Shown: positions 1 to 7,452 of the stretch, piece after piece
Position numbering within the stretch: the first letter of the stretch is position 1
How the letters are laid out: each line of letters begins with the position of its first letter
Assembly (NCBI GenBank): GCA_040905245.1
Contig: JBBDRX010000009.1
Location: 1-11,875, forward strand
Direction of reading: 5' to 3'
DNA length: 11,875 bases
Origin: JBBDRX01 sp040905245
GTDB lineage: Bacteria > Bacteroidota > Rhodothermia > Balneolales > Balneolaceae
Position numbers and translations under genes: made by a program
Notes under the pieces: generated by a model
The model's database searches: none
What the model saw: only the letters and a program-made list of their open reading frames with translations
Told to the model about the DNA's origin: nothing

Positions 1-38
1 GGATCAGGAGGTTGGAAGTTCGAATCTTCCCGGGCGTA
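1..38 (+). tRNA. 3' part of a tRNA, probably tRNA-Arg (truncated by window start)
   Basis: The T arm is complete: stem GGAAG at 14-18, loop TTCGAAT at 19-25 and stem CTTCC at 26-30. The 3' acceptor strand CGGGCGT follows at 31-37, with discriminator A at 38. No CCA is encoded, since the next bases are CTTTTT. Counting back through a five-base variable loop (9-13) and the 3' anticodon stem (4-8) puts the last anticodon base at position 1, a G, followed by G37 and A38. An anticodon ending in G reads codons starting with C. With a short variable loop, an A discriminator and a GGGCG-type acceptor, arginine (NCG) fits better than Pro, His or Gln. The amino acid is inferred because the anticodon lies outside the window. 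Confidence 0.75.
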
Positions 39-49
39 CTTTTTATAAC

Positions 50-93
50 CCCTTTCAATACATCTGATTACAGGTACTTGAAGGTTTTTTATT
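50..93 (+). terminator. probable intrinsic terminator of the tRNA gene
   Basis: CCTTTCAA at 51-58 pairs, with one bulged T, with TTGAAGG at 78-84. The stem can extend through TAC/GTA, and six T residues follow at 85-90. This is the expected layout for a Rho-independent terminator just downstream of the tRNA. It also sits between two convergent transcription units, so it may partly stop transcripts arriving from the cytochrome gene on the other strand. The bulge and large loop make the call moderate. Confidence 0.4.
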
Positions 94-98
94 AGTAC

Positions 99-542
99 TT
101 ACTGATTCGTCCTGGCCTGAACGATCTCGTTTCTAAACACTTCGTGGCAGCTGACACAGCCTCTCTGTATGATTTGATACTGCTCCAGTACACGTCCCAT
201 ATCTTGATGCTGAGCTACATTTCTTAACGAATCCGCTGTATCGTGAACTAACTTGTCATACTGACCAAATGCCTGCATCCGATTTCCCAACGTTTCTTGC
301 AATAGTGACCTGGTTTCTTCGGACAGCGGTGGGTGTTCATTAATAGCTGCGGCTCCCTGTTCGATAAGATTGTAGTTCTCCGTATAGATTCCTTCATTTA
401 TGAGCTGAATATCCGCAGAGAGGAGACGCATGATGGTTGGTAAATCCGGTGATTGTTCATTCCCGGGTTCGTTCAGTTGGAGGGCCATAAGAATGATTCC
501 AGACACAAGCATAATGGCAACTATCTTGATCCGGTTTTTCAT
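99..542 (-). CDS. cytochrome c'-like monoheme protein
   Basis: The 147-residue protein has a lysine/arginine-rich start and a hydrophobic stretch at about residues 6-22, a signal peptide or uncleaved anchor, so it should sit outside the cytoplasmic membrane. A single heme-binding motif CVSCH (C129, C132, H133) lies 15 residues from the C-terminus. A mostly helical region precedes it. A heme site on the last helix of a four-helix bundle is the layout of the cytochrome c' family (PF01322), whose members carry electrons or bind NO and other small gases. The start has a good SD sequence, AAAGGAG at 550-556, seven bases upstream. The gene follows the membrane protein at 577-957 by 34 bp and probably shares its mRNA. 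The family call rests on length and motif position; electron donor and acceptor are unknown. Confidence 0.85.
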   Translation of the reverse strand: MKNRIKIVAIMLVSGIILMALQLNEPGNEQSPDLPTIMRLLSADIQLINEGIYTENYNLIEQGAAAINEHPPLSEETRSLLQETLGNRMQAFGQYDKLVHDTADSLRNVAQHQDMGRVLEQYQIIQRGCVSCHEVFRNEIVQARTNQ

Positions 543-576
543 AATAATTCTCCTTTAAAGGAAGGGGTGGCTTGTT

Positions 577-957
577 TTATTTTTCTGTCGACTTTAGACT
601 CATAAATATGAGTAGCCATATAACCGTCCTGAAAGACAACGCTCCAAGACTCTCCGTTGCAATCTTGATATCAATCAGATAAGCAATTACGATTGCAAAC
701 AGCACCAAAAAATTGATTGAAAATATGGCCAAAGAAAATCTTTTGCCTTTTTCCTTGCTTCTCCAAATCTGGTAGCCGGCTATCACATAAAAAACGCCCA
801 TGACATGATTAAAAATCAACAACGGGAAAAAGACATAATAGCCAGGGTCAGAGCCAAGGTAAAGTATACGAGAACTTGCAATAAGCGTAACAACTCCAAA
901 GACGATCGCAGTCGCAGCTGCAGTTTTCCTAATGTTACTGTGCAATTCAGGTGCCAT
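577..957 (-). CDS. unrecognised four-helix membrane protein
   Basis: I do not recognise a family for this 126-residue protein. Hydropathy suggests four membrane helices at about residues 10-30, 40-62, 74-94 and 104-122, with a basic loop (RSKEKGKR) after the second. There are no cysteines. H51 in the second helix is one of two histidines, the other being H6, so a heme-binding role is possible but unsupported. It has no obvious SD sequence. It lies 83 bp beyond the end of the YgaP-like gene, with a hairpin between, so it probably starts a separate unit with the downstream cytochrome c'-like gene. A partial copy of the operator found upstream of the ArsR gene lies 15-28 bp ahead of its start. 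A role as membrane partner of the cytochrome is a guess from position. Confidence 0.75.
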   Translation of the reverse strand: MAPELHSNIRKTAAATAIVFGVVTLIASSRILYLGSDPGYYVFFPLLIFNHVMGVFYVIAGYQIWRSKEKGKRFSLAIFSINFLVLFAIVIAYLIDIKIATESLGALSFRTVIWLLIFMSLKSTEK

Positions 958-1019
958 TAATAGATACTGGAATTCAAAATTTTTAAGATCTTTCTCAATT
1001 AGGGTTTATAAATTTTATA

Positions 1020-1051
1020 ACAAGAAGTGAAGTTTTTATTTCACTTCTTGT
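1020..1051 (-). terminator. perfect 12-bp hairpin at the operon end, probable terminator
   Basis: ACAAGAAGTGAA at 1020-1031 and TTCACTTCTTGT at 1040-1051 form a perfect 12-bp stem with an 8-base loop. Read on the minus strand, the hairpin begins in the last codons of the YgaP-like gene (His-Lys-Lys-stop). It is followed by the U/A-rich run TTATAAAATTTATAAA, not a clean U tract. It could terminate the long operon, or protect its 3' end and reduce read-through into the next gene. Confidence 0.55.
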
Positions 1052-1280
1052 GTCCCCCCACGATCCCCATCCTGTAGAGGATTCTCTCCGCCAGACACCA
1101 TCTGGTAACCGAGGATTGCAGCAGGTTCAGCCCGACAAAAAGTGCGAGAAGAAGCCAATAAGGGTTCATTAAATGAGCCAGAATAACGCTAAGGGTGACC
1201 ATGGTTCCAGCGAGCGCCCGAATGGCCCGTTCCATTGGCTGAAGATTTGAGCAGTGAAAAATCGATTGTTTCATATCCAT
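1041..1280 (-). CDS. YgaP-type transmembrane protein (DUF2892 family)
   Basis: The 79-residue protein has the outline of the YgaP transmembrane domain (PF11127). A conserved start (SNLQPMERAIRALAG) leads into two hydrophobic helices at about residues 22-36 and 40-56, the second ending in GLNLLQSSVTRWCLAERIL, then a short basic tail. In E. coli this domain is the membrane part of YgaP, fused to a rhodanese; stand-alone copies are common in sulfur-related loci. Here the rhodanese is instead fused to the operon's ArsR regulator. Cys62 (RWCLAERIL) matches the cysteine usually followed by proline in the family. A longer frame reaches 1370 but overlaps the preceding gene, so ATG at 1280 was chosen; ATG at 1274 (MKQSI) is also possible. 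It follows the PII-like gene by 31 bp. Confidence 0.85.
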   Translation of the reverse strand: MDMKQSIFHCSNLQPMERAIRALAGTMVTLSVILAHLMNPYWLLLALFVGLNLLQSSVTRWCLAERILYRMGIVGGHKK

Positions 1281-1311
1281 AGCTTTTGGTTTTTTTGGGG
1301 TATGCAGATAT

Positions 1312-1623
1312 TCAAACTGAACCGTCCACATGTAGCGAGTAGGCGTGCAGGGGATTTTGCGTACCAGCATCCGATTGACGATTGTAGTTTTTCACCTCTT
1401 CGAAAACACGCTCTACACACCCTTCGTCCTGAATAGAAAAAAAGAGGGTGGAGTACGCCCCTTGTTCATTACTCGCAAACCAGTTGGTAATGTCCGGTTG
1501 GTTCTTGTCCATCCGGAATCCGTGTACACTGGTTTCACTATAGATCGGGACTTTCTGTCGCGATAAAATCTTTCGCACATCATTGGCAAACTCTTCGATA
1601 CTGAGAATAATGAGTAGTTTCAT
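1312..1623 (-). CDS. small PII/CutA-like protein linked to the RND pump
   Basis: The 103-residue protein starts MKLLIILSIEE and alternates predicted strands and helices, ending in a PLHAYSLHVDG strand. This fits the ferredoxin-like alpha/beta fold of PII (GlnB) and CutA proteins. It lacks a recognisable PII T-loop with a uridylylated tyrosine, so it is not a standard nitrogen regulator. It has no signal peptide and one cysteine (C69), so it should be cytoplasmic. It begins 19 bp after the RND pump gene. Small proteins of this fold accompany some RND and metal-exporter operons and are thought to sense a ligand or tune the pump. Aromatic and acidic residues in the middle (GFRMDKNQPDITNWF) may form the ligand site. 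The frame extends back to 1704 but would overlap the pump gene, so ATG at 1623 was chosen. Fold assignment is moderate; function is inferred. Confidence 0.8.
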   Translation of the reverse strand: MKLLIILSIEEFANDVRKILSRQKVPIYSETSVHGFRMDKNQPDITNWFASNEQGAYSTLFFSIQDEGCVERVFEEVKNYNRQSDAGTQNPLHAYSLHVDGSV

Positions 1624-1642
1624 TGGTTCGGGATTAGGGTAG

Positions 1643-4600
1643 TTATTCAGTTTTTGAATTCGGTTCAGCCTCTTTCTCGACATCTTGAGAAGCAGGGGAT
1701 GCACTGCCTTCTATTTCATTTCTCTCTACCATGAAATAGATAAGCGGAACCATGACCAGCGTGAGTACCGTGGATGCAACGGCCCCACCCATGAGCGAGA
1801 TGGCCAACCCCTGAAAAATCGGATCGAACAGGATAACCACGGCGCCGATGACCACCGTACCAGCTGTCAAGAGAATCGGCATGCTCCGTACAGCACCCGC
1901 TTCAATCACAGCCTGCCGGATCGATTCCCCATCATCGAGTCTCAGATTTATAAAATCGATCAGCAGAATCGAATTTCGGACCATGATTCCGGCTAAAGCG
2001 ATCATACCGATCATCGAAGTGGCTGTAAAAAAGGCTCCGAGGATCCAGTGTCCGACAAGGATTCCAATCAGAGAGAGCGGGATGGCAATCATCATGACGA
2101 GCGGAACCTTGAAATCCTGGAACCAGCCGATAATGAGCATGTAAATAATTACGAGTACGACCGCAAAAGCAATGCCCAGATCGCGAAATACTTCGTAGGT
2201 GATCTGCCATTCTCCGTCCCATTTCACGGAGTAATCATCCGTAACCAGAGGTAACCCTGCAAACACCTGTGAGAGATGTGTCCCGTCCGGCATCTTGATT
2301 GAATCGATCTCGTCACCCGTATCGAGCAGCGCATAAACCGGGCTCTCGATCTCTCCGGCCACTTCGGCCAAGACGTAGGTGACACGCTTCTGATTCTTTC
2401 GGTGAATACTCGGTTGGAGAGTCTCCTCTCTCGCTGTGATCAGGTCGGTCACCGGAATCATCATACCGGTTTCCGACTGCATGTGAAGCTGCCCCAGCCT
2501 CTCGATTCCGGATCGGTCCGCCTCCGGAAGTTTCAAGTAAATAGGGATTTCGCCCAACTCTCGATCGCTGTGGAACCTCGATACATTCATGCCCCGGAGT
2601 GCCAGGGAGAGAGTTTGACTCACCTGCTGAACCGAAATACCGGAGAGCGCTGCTTTGGTCGAATTCACATCAAGTACATGCTTTGGCTGCGGATCTTCGA
2701 CCAACCAATCCACATCGACGACACCCTCCGTCTGTTCGAAGATCTCCTTGATCCGACGAGCTACACGTTCTCTCTCGCTGGTCTGCGGACCGTAAATCTC
2801 GGCCACGATGGTCGAAAGAACGGGAGGGCCGGGTGGAACCTCGACCACTTTTACATTAGCACCATACCGATGGCCAACCGCCTGGACCAGAGGTCGGATT
2901 CGCTTGGCTATGTCGTGGCTCTGGTCCTTTCGATCTCCCTTGTCGATCAGATTCAGCTGGATATCTGCACCGTTGGACCCGGACCGAAGATCATAGTGAC
3001 GGACAAGTCCGTTGAAGTTGATGGGAGCGTGGGTTCCTGAATATATCTGATAGTCATGAACCTCTGGAATACTTCTCAAACTCAACGCAACTTCTCTTGC
3101 AACAGCATGCGTGCGTTCAAGTGTCGTTCCCTCCGGCATGTCAATAATGAGCTGTATCTCGTTCTTGTTGTCGAACGGCAACATTTTGACTTCAACCGAT
3201 CGGAAGAGAAAGAGCAGCGTGGATGCCAACAAAAGAATCGTGACACCGATGATCACTGCCCATCGGCGCATTCCGCTATCGAGCAGTGGACTCATGACTT
3301 GATCGTACCATCGATAAATGAGAGTCTCCTTCAGATCGTAGGCCTTCTCCTTTTTGTTGCCGGACGATCCATGCGGAAGGAGGATGTATGCAAGCCAGGG
3401 GGTAATGACCAGTGCAACAACAAGCGAAAAGATCATGGCCAGCGATGCACCGATGGGCATCGGGCTCATGTAGGGGCCCATCAATCCCGAAACGAAAACC
3501 ATCGGGAGTACAGCGGATATCACAGTAAACGTTGCAAGAATGGTTGGATTCCCCACTTCGTTGATCGAAGCAATCGCCGCCTGTTTGAGCGGAAGCTTCT
3601 TCATTTTGAAGTGCCTATGCATGTTTTCCGCAATGATGATGGAATCATCAACGACAATTCCGGTCACGAACACGAGAGCAAAGAGAGTAATTCGGTTCAG
3701 TGTATAACCGAACATGTAGTAGAGGAAAAGTGTCAGTGCAAACGTCACCGGTACAGAGAGAAATACGACCAATCCACCTCTCCATCCGAGTGCGAGCGTA
3801 ACCACCAGAGTGACAGCAAGGATGGCAACCAAGAGGTGCTCCAACAGAGAGAGGACCTTGTGGGAAGCCGTTTCACCGTAGTTTCGAGTTGTTGTGACCT
3901 CTACGTCTGCCGGGATGATCGACCCTTTCGCATGGTCTACTTTCTGCAGAATTTGTTCGGCGATCGTCATCGCATCGGCACCCGACCGCTTGGCGATCGA
4001 CAGGGTAACGGCTGGATAGGTCATTCCCGGGTTCAACCCCTCACCGAGAGCAGCTGCACCTGCGCCATAAGAGACATAGGAAGCCGGTTCATTCGGTTCA
4101 TCCACTACATCGGCCACACTACTCAGGTAAATCGGAGCTCCGTCACGAACATCAATCACGAAATTTCGCACATCTTCGACCGACCGGAAAATTTGGCCGG
4201 TATCTACCAAATACTCGGTATCGTTCTTGTCAAAAGTGCCGGAGGAAACCTGTTGGTTGGCCGCTTGAATCCGACTGGCAATCCGGAGTGGATCCACACC
4301 GAAAGAGGCCATTCGTCGGGAATCGAGTTGAACCGACAGTTGTCGTGATCGCCCTCCGTGCCGTTGTACCCGAGCCACATCCTCGATCTGTTTAAGTTCA
4401 AGAGTAAGCTCATCGGCAATTCGGGCGATTTCGTAATCACTATACTGATCACTCCAGAGCGTCAAAGTCATAATAGGTACGTCATCGATCGAGCGAGTCT
4501 TTATCAGCGGTTCCGTGGCTCCGTTCGGGATCTGATCGGGATATTTCATGATTTCGTTGTAGAGACGTACCAAACTTCGTTCCACATCTTCGCCTACATA

Positions 4601-4900
4601 GAATCGAGCCGAGACCATCGCCTGTTCCGGCATGGAAGTCGAATAGACATATTCGACTCCTTCAATGTTCGAAATCACTTTTTCGAGCGGAATGGCAATA
4701 CGCTTTTCTACCTCTTCGGGAGTTGCTCCCGGGTACCCAACGAAGATGTCCGCCATCGGAACATCAATCTGAGGCTCCTCTTCACGGGGAGTCAGATAGA
4801 TTCCATAAAAGCCGACAGCCAGAAACAGAACCATGAGAAGTGGCGTCAACTTGGAATCGATAAAGCTCTTTGCAATCGTACCTGCAAATCCTGTTTTCAT
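1643..4900 (-). CDS. RND-family efflux pump (inner-membrane permease)
   Basis: This 1085-residue protein is the proton-driven inner-membrane part of a three-component exporter. It has the doubled RND layout: helix 1 at about 17-36, a large periplasmic loop to about 350, helices 2-6 to about 508, helix 7 at about 548-566, a second loop to about 905, and helices 8-12 to about 1058. The N-terminal signature PREEEPQID follows helix 1. Helix 4 carries the acidic pair D418-D419 (GIVVDDSIII), matching D407/D408 of AcrB. Helix 10 has R975 (GIMVRNSILL) where AcrB has K940. It has no cysteine and no obvious methionine relay of the CusA type, so the hydrophobe/HAE1 side of the family fits better than heavy-metal pumps. 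The tail from about 1060 is acidic. The frame extends to 5032, but ATG at 4900 gives the usual N-terminus and a 19-bp gap after the fusion protein. The substrate is unknown. Confidence 0.95.
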   Translation of the reverse strand: MKTGFAGTIAKSFIDSKLTPLLMVLFLAVGFYGIYLTPREEEPQIDVPMADIFVGYPGATPEEVEKRIAIPLEKVISNIEGVEYVYSTSMPEQAMVSARFYVGEDVERSLVRLYNEIMKYPDQIPNGATEPLIKTRSIDDVPIMTLTLWSDQYSDYEIARIADELTLELKQIEDVARVQRHGGRSRQLSVQLDSRRMASFGVDPLRIASRIQAANQQVSSGTFDKNDTEYLVDTGQIFRSVEDVRNFVIDVRDGAPIYLSSVADVVDEPNEPASYVSYGAGAAALGEGLNPGMTYPAVTLSIAKRSGADAMTIAEQILQKVDHAKGSIIPADVEVTTTRNYGETASHKVLSLLEHLLVAILAVTLVVTLALGWRGGLVVFLSVPVTFALTLFLYYMFGYTLNRITLFALVFVTGIVVDDSIIIAENMHRHFKMKKLPLKQAAIASINEVGNPTILATFTVISAVLPMVFVSGLMGPYMSPMPIGASLAMIFSLVVALVITPWLAYILLPHGSSGNKKEKAYDLKETLIYRWYDQVMSPLLDSGMRRWAVIIGVTILLLASTLLFLFRSVEVKMLPFDNKNEIQLIIDMPEGTTLERTHAVAREVALSLRSIPEVHDYQIYSGTHAPINFNGLVRHYDLRSGSNGADIQLNLIDKGDRKDQSHDIAKRIRPLVQAVGHRYGANVKVVEVPPGPPVLSTIVAEIYGPQTSERERVARRIKEIFEQTEGVVDVDWLVEDPQPKHVLDVNSTKAALSGISVQQVSQTLSLALRGMNVSRFHSDRELGEIPIYLKLPEADRSGIERLGQLHMQSETGMMIPVTDLITAREETLQPSIHRKNQKRVTYVLAEVAGEIESPVYALLDTGDEIDSIKMPDGTHLSQVFAGLPLVTDDYSVKWDGEWQITYEVFRDLGIAFAVVLVIIYMLIIGWFQDFKVPLVMMIAIPLSLIGILVGHWILGAFFTATSMIGMIALAGIMVRNSILLIDFINLRLDDGESIRQAVIEAGAVRSMPILLTAGTVVIGAVVILFDPIFQGLAISLMGGAVASTVLTLVMVPLIYFMVERNEIEGSASPASQDVEKEAEPNSKTE

Positions 4901-4919
4901 AATCAGTTTGGTTGACGTC

Positions 4920-6047
4920 TTAATGGATAATGGCGGTTTGACCTTCCTGAAGCTGGGAATCGATGGATGATACATACACTTCTCCCTCGGACAGCCCGGA
5001 AAGAATCTCGACATTGGAACCAACCAGTTCACCGAGACGGACCCATCTAAGAATCAACTCAGACTCTTCATTCAGTGTATAGATACCAGTTAACTGTCCT
5101 CTCTCCAGGATCGCCGAACGAGGAACAAGTACAGCTTGTTCTCCTCTATTCGCCAGAGCGATTTCGACGAACATTCCGGACCGGACGGTACGCATTCTTT
5201 CGGGTTGGACCGGCAGCACCTCGACGGTAAACTGCCGGCTGCCGGGAGCCCCGGCCGGATGAATGTTGGAGATCACGCCCATTTCATTGGAGATGTCTAC
5301 TGCAGGCAGTTGTATGGAGACGGTGTCCTGAATGGAAAGATGTGTGATCTCGCTTTCCGGCACCGTAATATGAAATTCCGATTGCCCCTGCTGCTCCAAT
5401 ACCAGAAGTGGCTGGCCGGGTGAAGCCATGTCCGACTCTGATGCCAATTTGGAGACAACATGCCCGTCGAATGGAGCTTTCAGTGTTGTGTACGCAAGCA
5501 TTTCACGAATCTCTTTGAGTTTGTTTTCTAGAGAGTGAACATTTGCGCTCGCCATCTCGTAACGAGAGGTCATTTCATCCAACTCCTGCTTTGTAGCACT
5601 ATCTCGTTCGTGAAGTACACGTATACGCTGGTAGTTCGCCTTCGCATTGGCGAGAGTCGCACGGGCTCCATCAAGGTTCGACTGGACCTGACGTCTCTGC
5701 GCGTTTAAGTGGTCATCCTTGATGCGAACCAAAACTTCTCCCTGCTCGACGGCATCCCCCTCATCTACATCGATTCGGGTGATCGTACCCATAATTGTGG
5801 TGCTCAGGCTTGCTGTCCAGGAACTCACAACTACCCCAGCAAATCGGCGTGCGATCACTTTCTGCGCAATACGAGCATTCTGAACATTTACTTCTATCGA
5901 ATCGGGACGATTGACGGTTTCTTCGTCCTGCCCACCACAAGAGACTACGGTGAAGAGAATCATGAGTACGATTACGGGGAGTGTGACAGATATAGAATTC
6001 ATTATCGGAATCTTAATGGTTTGAGATTTGTACGTGAATCGGTTCAT
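4920..6047 (-). CDS. RND periplasmic adaptor (membrane-fusion lipoprotein)
   Basis: The 375-residue protein bridges the inner-membrane pump and the outer-membrane channel. A basic start and a hydrophobic stretch end in a lipobox, TVVSC-GG, with C37 as the lipidated residue. A split lipoyl/biotinyl-like domain follows: the first half around TRIDVDEGDAVEQGEVLVRI, the second around LKAPFDGHVVS. Between them lies a helical hairpin rich in alanine, glutamine and arginine. Beta-barrel and membrane-proximal domains complete the C-terminus (SGMFVEIAL, VLVPRSAIL, SGLSEGEVYV). This is the HlyD/AcrA order. Two starts are possible. ATG at 6002 gives an n-region without positive charge; ATG at 6047 adds R3, K7 and K12 and leaves 19 bp after the TolC gene, so 6047 was preferred. 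Neither has a clear SD sequence. Confidence 0.93.
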   Translation of the reverse strand: MNRFTYKSQTIKIPIMNSISVTLPVIVLMILFTVVSCGGQDEETVNRPDSIEVNVQNARIAQKVIARRFAGVVVSSWTASLSTTIMGTITRIDVDEGDAVEQGEVLVRIKDDHLNAQRRQVQSNLDGARATLANAKANYQRIRVLHERDSATKQELDEMTSRYEMASANVHSLENKLKEIREMLAYTTLKAPFDGHVVSKLASESDMASPGQPLLVLEQQGQSEFHITVPESEITHLSIQDTVSIQLPAVDISNEMGVISNIHPAGAPGSRQFTVEVLPVQPERMRTVRSGMFVEIALANRGEQAVLVPRSAILERGQLTGIYTLNEESELILRWVRLGELVGSNVEILSGLSEGEVYVSSIDSQLQEGQTAIIH

Positions 6048-6066
6048 TACGATTCTATTCGGCCTG

Positions 6067-7425
6067 TTAATTTGAATTGGGTTCCAAAAGAAGATCAAGG
6101 GTTGCCTTTGCCATGTTGTATTGATAGAGAACTTCCAGGCGCTGGAATCTCGCCTGCAAAAGACTCGATTCGGACGACAACAGGTCCGTTGTCGACTCCA
6201 AACCCTCGCTGTACCGGTCGTTGCGAATTCGGTAATCCTCTTTTGACTGTTCGATGGCGGCCTCTGCAAAACGAAGCTGTACCTCGACCTGCTTTAGTGA
6301 ACGCTGCGCCTGATCAACTTCCAGTCTCTGCTCGACTCGTTCACTCTCATGCAGCAGTTTGGCTTGTCGAAGCCTGGCTTTGGACTCCATTGATTTCCCT
6401 GATCTCCCAAGGCCGCTGAACAGCTCCCAGCGCAGTGTGGCTCCCACCATGTAACCGTTCCCCCGTGTCCCAAACGGGATCTCGTCGTTGAACTCATAAC
6501 TCCCGAATAGATTGATGCTTGGAAGTACGCTCCATTGAGAGGCTTTGAGGGATTCTTTTGCGGCAGAGATTGAGTGCTCCATGGCACGAAGTGTCCCATT
6601 CTGCAGAGAAGCCGATTCAATCGACAACCCGCTGCGGGCGGGAGCTCTTTGAAGGCTGTCGGTGGCAACAATTTCTACCTTCTGCTCTACATCCATGAGA
6701 TAACGCAACTCTCCCTGGATGTCTTGGATCTGATTTTCAATTCCGGAAAGGTGACTCTCCAGTTCAAGAACTCGTACTCTGGCAGCCAGCATATCGGCCC
6801 GGTTAATCATCTCTTGATCGTGCAACTCGGTTGCCTGTCGATCATTTTCACGGGCCGTTTGAAGGGTTTGCTCCAAAACGAATCGTTGCTGACTCGAGAG
6901 TTGCAGTCGATAATAGACATCCTTCACCTGATATCGAATGTGTGCCTTCGTTCCCCGCAAGGCTTCACGAGCCGCCTTTACGTTGTGGCTTACGGATCGC
7001 CGCTCAAAAAAACGATCGACGTTAAGCAAAGGCTGACGAAGTTCCAGTCGCGTAGAAAAGTTGTCGAAACGTCCGGGATCATTGAGACGGCCAGGGTCAA
7101 AATCTGTTGGCGTCACGGACTCCTGTTTTAAACGATAGCCAAAAACTTGGAGCGGATCGTTCGTAGCAACACCTGTCTCTTCAATCGAAAGTTGAGGAAG
7201 AAAGGTCGCGTGGGTCTGTCGATAGACACCCCTTGCAATCTCGATATCACGTTCGGCTATTTCTACCTGTACATTCTGTACATCTGCCCGATCAATCGCT
7301 TCCTGAAGTGTAAGATAGAGGACTGGTTCTTCGCTCTGCGAATTCTGTGCCTGCACGATCGCCGGCAGCCAACTCATAAACAGAAGAAGGCATACCACCG
7401 GTATTTCTACTCTCTTGTGTTTCAT
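6067..7425 (-). CDS. TolC-family outer-membrane efflux channel
   Basis: The 452-residue protein is the outer-membrane exit duct of the RND system. It starts with a signal peptide: basic MKHKR, a hydrophobic core, then VQA-Q with likely cleavage after residue 26. Two related helical halves follow, as in TolC/OEP proteins (PF02321). Typical family stretches are LTLQEAIDRA near the start, FSTRLELRQPLLN in the first half, GATLRWELFSGLGR in the second half, and a C-terminal YNMAKATLDLLL helix. The length is normal for the family, and no break is visible. The start is fixed by the signal peptide; there is no SD sequence. It lies 27 bp after the flavoprotein gene and 19 bp before the adaptor gene, so the three exporter parts are made from one mRNA in the order outer, bridge, inner. 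Confidence 0.94.
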   Translation of the reverse strand: MKHKRVEIPVVCLLLFMSWLPAIVQAQNSQSEEPVLYLTLQEAIDRADVQNVQVEIAERDIEIARGVYRQTHATFLPQLSIEETGVATNDPLQVFGYRLKQESVTPTDFDPGRLNDPGRFDNFSTRLELRQPLLNVDRFFERRSVSHNVKAAREALRGTKAHIRYQVKDVYYRLQLSSQQRFVLEQTLQTARENDRQATELHDQEMINRADMLAARVRVLELESHLSGIENQIQDIQGELRYLMDVEQKVEIVATDSLQRAPARSGLSIESASLQNGTLRAMEHSISAAKESLKASQWSVLPSINLFGSYEFNDEIPFGTRGNGYMVGATLRWELFSGLGRSGKSMESKARLRQAKLLHESERVEQRLEVDQAQRSLKQVEVQLRFAEAAIEQSKEDYRIRNDRYSEGLESTTDLLSSESSLLQARFQRLEVLYQYNMAKATLDLLLEPNSN

Positions 7426-7452
7426 TTTGAAAATGGGATTATGAGCTTTTGG

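Noticed and set aside
3056..4348. 430-codon open frame on the plus strand
   Set aside because: It lies wholly antisense to the RND pump gene, whose translation is a clear full-length family match. The plus-strand translation is rich in Cys, His, Arg and Asn with no recognisable domain, as expected of a shadow frame.
1643..4900. Heavy-metal (CusA/CzcA) pump
   Set aside because: Helix 4 carries the DD pair of HAE1 pumps and no methionine relay or cysteine is seen. No metal-binding protein is encoded nearby.
4901..5032. 44-residue N-terminal extension of the RND pump
   Set aside because: It overlaps the adaptor gene in another frame and has no transporter features; ATG at 4900 gives the usual RND N-terminus directly before helix 1.
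5709..6419. Long plus-strand open frame across the adaptor/TolC junction
   Set aside because: It spans two well-supported minus-strand genes and has no protein-like features or ribosome-binding site.
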